From assembly GCA_036655915.1 (NCBI GenBank), contig JAVVPE010000057.1:1-8670 (forward strand): a stretch of DNA of 8,670 nucleotides, in the 5' to 3' direction. Under the pieces are notes generated by a model that searched no databases, had not been told where the DNA came from, and was given only the letters and a program-made list of their open reading frames with translations. Shown here one piece after another: positions 6,483 through 8,670 of the stretch (position 1 is its first letter; every line of letters begins with the position of its first letter). Source of the DNA: JAVWGW01 sp036655915. GTDB taxonomy: Bacteria > Actinomycetota > Coriobacteriia > Coriobacteriales > Eggerthellaceae. Made by a program: the position numbers and the translations under genes.

Positions 6483-7157
6483 ATGAAGCAGAAACAAACA
6501 ACACAAACACAGCCCCACCTTCGCCAAGGATCTTCCCTTGCTGCCCTTCTTGCGCCAGGTGATTGCGCTGCCGAAAAACTTTCCGAAAGCGACTATGCGG
6601 CGCGCATCGCGGCCTTTCATCTTCCGCGCTACGATGAAATTCCGCGCATCGATTTGTATATGGACCAGCTGATCGGCTACATCGATGAACAGGTGGGCAT
6701 CATTGCTCCCACGGGCGAAAAGCTGCTCACCTCTTCCATGGTGAACAATTACGTGAAGCAAAAACTGGTGCCGCAGCCTCAGGCGAAAAAGTACACCAGC
6801 AGCCACGTCGCCTATTTAATCGTGGTGTGCGTGCTGAAGCAGACCTATTCCATTGCCGAAATTTTGCGGCTTATTTTGATCCAGATTGATACCCACGAAG
6901 TCTCGCGCGCCTACGATTTTTTCTGCACCGCCTTTGAAGAAAGCCTCCGCACGCTTTTTTGCGGAAAACTGCAACAGCACGTTTTGGGCGATTGGCACCT
7001 TGAGCAGCCCGAAAGCTGCGCGTTTGCCCTAAGTGTTAGCCAGGCACACACCCTCACCCTCGAACGCCGCCTGGCCATAGCCGCCGTCACTTCGGCCGCC
7101 AACTGGTTCTACGTGCAAAAAAACCTCGAATTCATGCAGGCCGCCGAAGACGCCTAA
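6483..7157 (+). CDS. DUF1836-domain protein (putative MerR-like DNA-binding regulator)
   Basis: This 224-residue protein of unknown function has the DUF1836 core at about residues 47-135. The signature LPRYDEIPRIDLYMDQ is followed by LLTSSMVNNYVKQKLVPQP (81-99) and KKYTSSHVAYLIVVCVLKQTYSI. The block around MVNNYVK...KKYT resembles a MerR-type winged helix-turn-helix, so DNA binding is plausible but not demonstrated. The first 45 residues are Gln/Thr-rich and not conserved, and the last 90 are helical and unrecognised. No Shine-Dalgarno sequence precedes the ATG; a -10 element lies immediately upstream, which fits a leaderless transcript. It is divergent from degV and ends at an intrinsic terminator. 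It may regulate degV, but that is an inference from position only. Confidence 0.88.
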   Translation: MKQKQTTQTQPHLRQGSSLAALLAPGDCAAEKLSESDYAARIAAFHLPRYDEIPRIDLYMDQLIGYIDEQVGIIAPTGEKLLTSSMVNNYVKQKLVPQPQAKKYTSSHVAYLIVVCVLKQTYSIAEILRLILIQIDTHEVSRAYDFFCTAFEESLRTLFCGKLQQHVLGDWHLEQPESCAFALSVSQAHTLTLERRLAIAAVTSAANWFYVQKNLEFMQAAEDA

Positions 7158-7167
7158 GCGCGCACCT

Positions 7168-7191
7168 CAAGCGCCTGCGCTTGTTTTTCTT
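7168..7191 (+). terminator. Intrinsic terminator after the DUF1836 gene
   Basis: CAAGCGC (7168-7174) and GCGCTTG (7177-7183) are perfect complementary arms, realistically a 6-bp stem with a CCTG loop. They are followed directly by TTTTTCTT. The hairpin begins 11 bases after the TAA. It also marks the right end of the GC-rich DNA. Confidence 0.85.
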
Positions 7192-7248
7192 ATGTATCCG
7201 AAGAAACAGGTGTCCCTAAATAATCGCAGAAAAATAAAAAGATTGCCG

Positions 7249-7254
7249 TATACT
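7249..7254 (+). promoter_or_regulatory. Probable -10 box of the immA-like gene
   Basis: TATACT matches five of six -10 consensus positions and sits in the palindrome GTATAC. Upstream is an A-rich stretch (7228-7242) and no good -35. A start near 7261 would leave a leader of about 28 bases that includes a G-rich ribosome site. TTGCCG (7243) with GATAAA (7267), spacing 18, is an alternative, but it would place the start inside the ribosome site. Confidence 0.45.
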
Positions 7255-7276
7255 TTGCTTTTAGGCGATAAACGAT

Positions 7277-7284
7277 GGGGGGTG
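7277..7284 (+). promoter_or_regulatory. G-rich ribosome binding site of the immA-like gene
   Basis: GGGGGGTG ends four bases before ATG 7289 and ten before the in-frame ATG 7295, so either could be the start. A short G run is an atypical Shine-Dalgarno that pairs only partly through G-U pairs. Confidence 0.45.
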
Positions 7285-7288
7285 CATT

Positions 7289-8464
7289 ATGGGAATGAAG
7301 CCGAATCTTACTGTTTTGGCTTGGGCGATGCGCCGCGCAGGTAAAACGCCGGAAGACCTCAAATCGATTTCCCCAAAAATTGAACAGTGGATTGAGGGAA
7401 CCTGGACCCCCACAATTAAGCAGCTTGAAGAGTTTGCGCACGCAACGCACGTTAGTTTTGCTGCCTTGTTTTCTGACGATATTCCCTCCGTAGGTCTTCA
7501 GATTGCAGATTTTCGCACCACTTCAACAGGAGCTATTCAATCGCGCTTATCTGATCCTAGCCCAGAACTATTTGATACGATTGATCACATGATGCTTCGG
7601 CAAGACTGGATGAGAGATTATTTTTCTGAAGAGGGGTATGCAGCAGTTTCTTTTGTGGGCAAATATGAAAAGCAAAGCGTTTGCGCACCTGCGCCACAAG
7701 AAATGGCAGAAGCCATGCACACTGATTTGAGCATGCCCACAAATTGGGCGGCATCTTGCAAAACCTATGGTGAAGCGCTCCGTTTCTTTAAAGACAAGGT
7801 TGAGGCAGCCGGGGTGTCGGTGGTTGTGAGTGGGTTGGTTAAAGACAACACGCACAGAAAGCTGTCGGTTGATGAGTTCCGGGGTTTCGTTCTTGCTGAT
7901 AATCTTGCGCCGCTTGTCTTCATCAATGGTCGCGATGCTAAATCTGCGCAGATATTCACGCTGGCACATGAGGTGGCGCATCTTTACTTTGCGACGAGCG
8001 GGGTTATTTCTCCTGCGACGGATAAGGTAGAGGAAAATGAAGCTGAACAACTGTGTGACGCCATTGCCGCCGAATTTCTTGTTCCGTCCAGCGAATTTAT
8101 TAAGTATTGGCGCGTGATTTGCGAAGAGAGATATGAGGCAATAAAAAGCGCAGCAAATCACTTTAAAGTCAGTTTTACCGTGTGCGCACGCAAGGCACGA
8201 GATTTGGAACTTATCAGTCAAAAAGAATTCTTCACCTATTACTATAAGCATGAAACGGAAGTGAGTTCCCTAGAACAGGTGCCTAAAAGAAAGGTAGAGG
8301 GAGGAGACTATTACAAGAGTAAGAACTATCGGCTAGGGACTGTTTTTAGCGAAGCAATTTTTTCCGCAGTACAGTCAAGACGTCTTACCTATAGCGAAGC
8401 TTTTCGCTTGACGGGATTTACAACAGCCACGTTCGATGCCTTTTTCAAAGAAGGTATCAGGTAG
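7289..8464 (+). CDS. Xre-HTH / ImmA-IrrE family zinc metallopeptidase
   Basis: This 391-residue protein is of the COG2856 type. An N-terminal Xre-like helix-turn-helix (about 6-65, including PKIEQWIEGTWTPTIKQLEEF) precedes a metallopeptidase domain. The zinc motif HEVAH (227-231) lies in FTLAHEVAHLYF, and the third ligand is probably Glu253 in EQLCDAIAAEFLVP (253-266). The C-terminus (about 337-391, GGDYYKSKNYRLG then RRLTYSEAFRLTGF) also follows the family pattern, so the protein looks complete. Relatives cleave cognate repressors (ImmA on ImmR, IrrE on DdrO) or act as antitoxin-like partners of neighbouring toxins. Two bases separate it from a PIN-domain frame, so the two form one unit. The gene is clearly more AT-rich than the men genes, a sign of transfer. 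Its substrate cannot be inferred from sequence. Confidence 0.92.
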   Translation: MGMKPNLTVLAWAMRRAGKTPEDLKSISPKIEQWIEGTWTPTIKQLEEFAHATHVSFAALFSDDIPSVGLQIADFRTTSTGAIQSRLSDPSPELFDTIDHMMLRQDWMRDYFSEEGYAAVSFVGKYEKQSVCAPAPQEMAEAMHTDLSMPTNWAASCKTYGEALRFFKDKVEAAGVSVVVSGLVKDNTHRKLSVDEFRGFVLADNLAPLVFINGRDAKSAQIFTLAHEVAHLYFATSGVISPATDKVEENEAEQLCDAIAAEFLVPSSEFIKYWRVICEERYEAIKSAANHFKVSFTVCARKARDLELISQKEFFTYYYKHETEVSSLEQVPKRKVEGGDYYKSKNYRLGTVFSEAIFSAVQSRRLTYSEAFRLTGFTTATFDAFFKEGIR

Positions 8465-8466
8465 CC

Positions 8467-8670
8467 ATGGATCGTTTTATCGTTGATACAAATATTTTGG
8501 TCACAGCTAAAAATTCTGAATATGGTTTTGATATCTGTCCAGGATTTTGAGATTTACTCAAAAAAGGATTCCAAAGCGGAAGGGTTGTGAGCCACCGCTT
8601 GGTGCGCAAGGAGGTTTTGGTTGGAGCAGACGAGCTTACGGAGTGGGTTTCTGAACTTAATGAAAGCTAT
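8467..8670 (+). pseudogene. DUF4411-like PIN-domain protein, interrupted by TGA at codon 28 (5' part)
   Basis: From ATG 8467, two bases after the immA-like stop, the frame begins MDRFIVDTNILVTAKN, a PIN-domain start with the first acidic metal ligand Asp7. It reaches DICPGF and then TGA at 8548-8550. Beyond that the same frame continues without a stop to the window edge and still reads as the family, with a second acidic position Glu49 in RKEVLVGADELTEW. DUF4411 proteins have Trp after CPGF, so TGG to TGA is the simplest change. TGA is a normal stop in this genome (menH and menB both end with it), so recoding is unlikely. If intact, it would be a probable Mg-dependent RNase toxin partnered with the upstream protease. 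A sequencing error is possible. An AGG lies five bases upstream of the ATG. Confidence 0.8.

Noticed and set aside
7221..7271. TAATCGC (7221-7227) and GCGATAA (7266-7271 region) as an inverted repeat around the immA-like promoter
   Set aside because: The arms match at only six of seven positions across nearly 40 bases, too weak to call an operator.
8548..8550. TGA recoded as Trp (alternative genetic code or selenocysteine)
   Set aside because: menH and menB end with TGA at the expected family lengths. The family residue here is Trp rather than Cys, and I saw no selenocysteine hairpin signature. A nonsense change or error is simpler.

Overview
The window is GC-rich chromosomal DNA. It most likely comes from an anaerobic actinobacterium of the Coriobacteriia/Eggerthellales type. 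That guess rests on GC-rich genes, a classical (MenD-type) menaquinone operon and the pairing of a DegV protein with a DUF1836 protein, a family known from Firmicutes and Coriobacteriia. It is inferred from gene content and composition only.

Bases 1-5519 hold a tightly packed plus-strand menaquinone (vitamin K2) operon: the 3' part of menD, then menH, menB and one 982-codon gene that fuses menE to menC. Together they carry isochorismate to 1,4-dihydroxy-2-naphthoyl-CoA: MenD makes SEPHCHC, MenH eliminates pyruvate to give SHCHC, the MenC domain dehydrates it to o-succinylbenzoate, the MenE domain makes the CoA thioester, and MenB closes the second ring. menF, the DHNA-CoA thioesterase, menA and the final methyltransferase are not in the window. 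MenD and the MenE-MenC fusion carry five low-complexity Pro/Ala/Thr-rich insertions, two of them inside the MenC catalytic barrel; MenH and MenB have none.

Bases 5516-6373 (minus strand) encode a DegV-family fatty-acid-binding protein that converges on menEC so closely that the stop codons overlap. A 109-base divergent region (6374-6482) separates it from a plus-strand DUF1836 protein (6483-7157). This region holds a strong-looking degV promoter with an operator-like repeat over the predicted transcription start, and an extended -10 element so close to the DUF1836 ATG that its mRNA may be leaderless. DUF1836 ends at a clear intrinsic terminator (7168-7191).

From about 7192 to the end the DNA is visibly more AT-rich and carries a two-gene accessory module: an Xre-HTH/ImmA-IrrE zinc metallopeptidase (7289-8464) and, two bases later, a DUF4411-like PIN-domain protein. 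The PIN reading frame is interrupted at codon 28 by TGA where the family has a Trp, and then stays open to the window edge. It looks like a recently inactivated, toxin-antitoxin-like acquired module.
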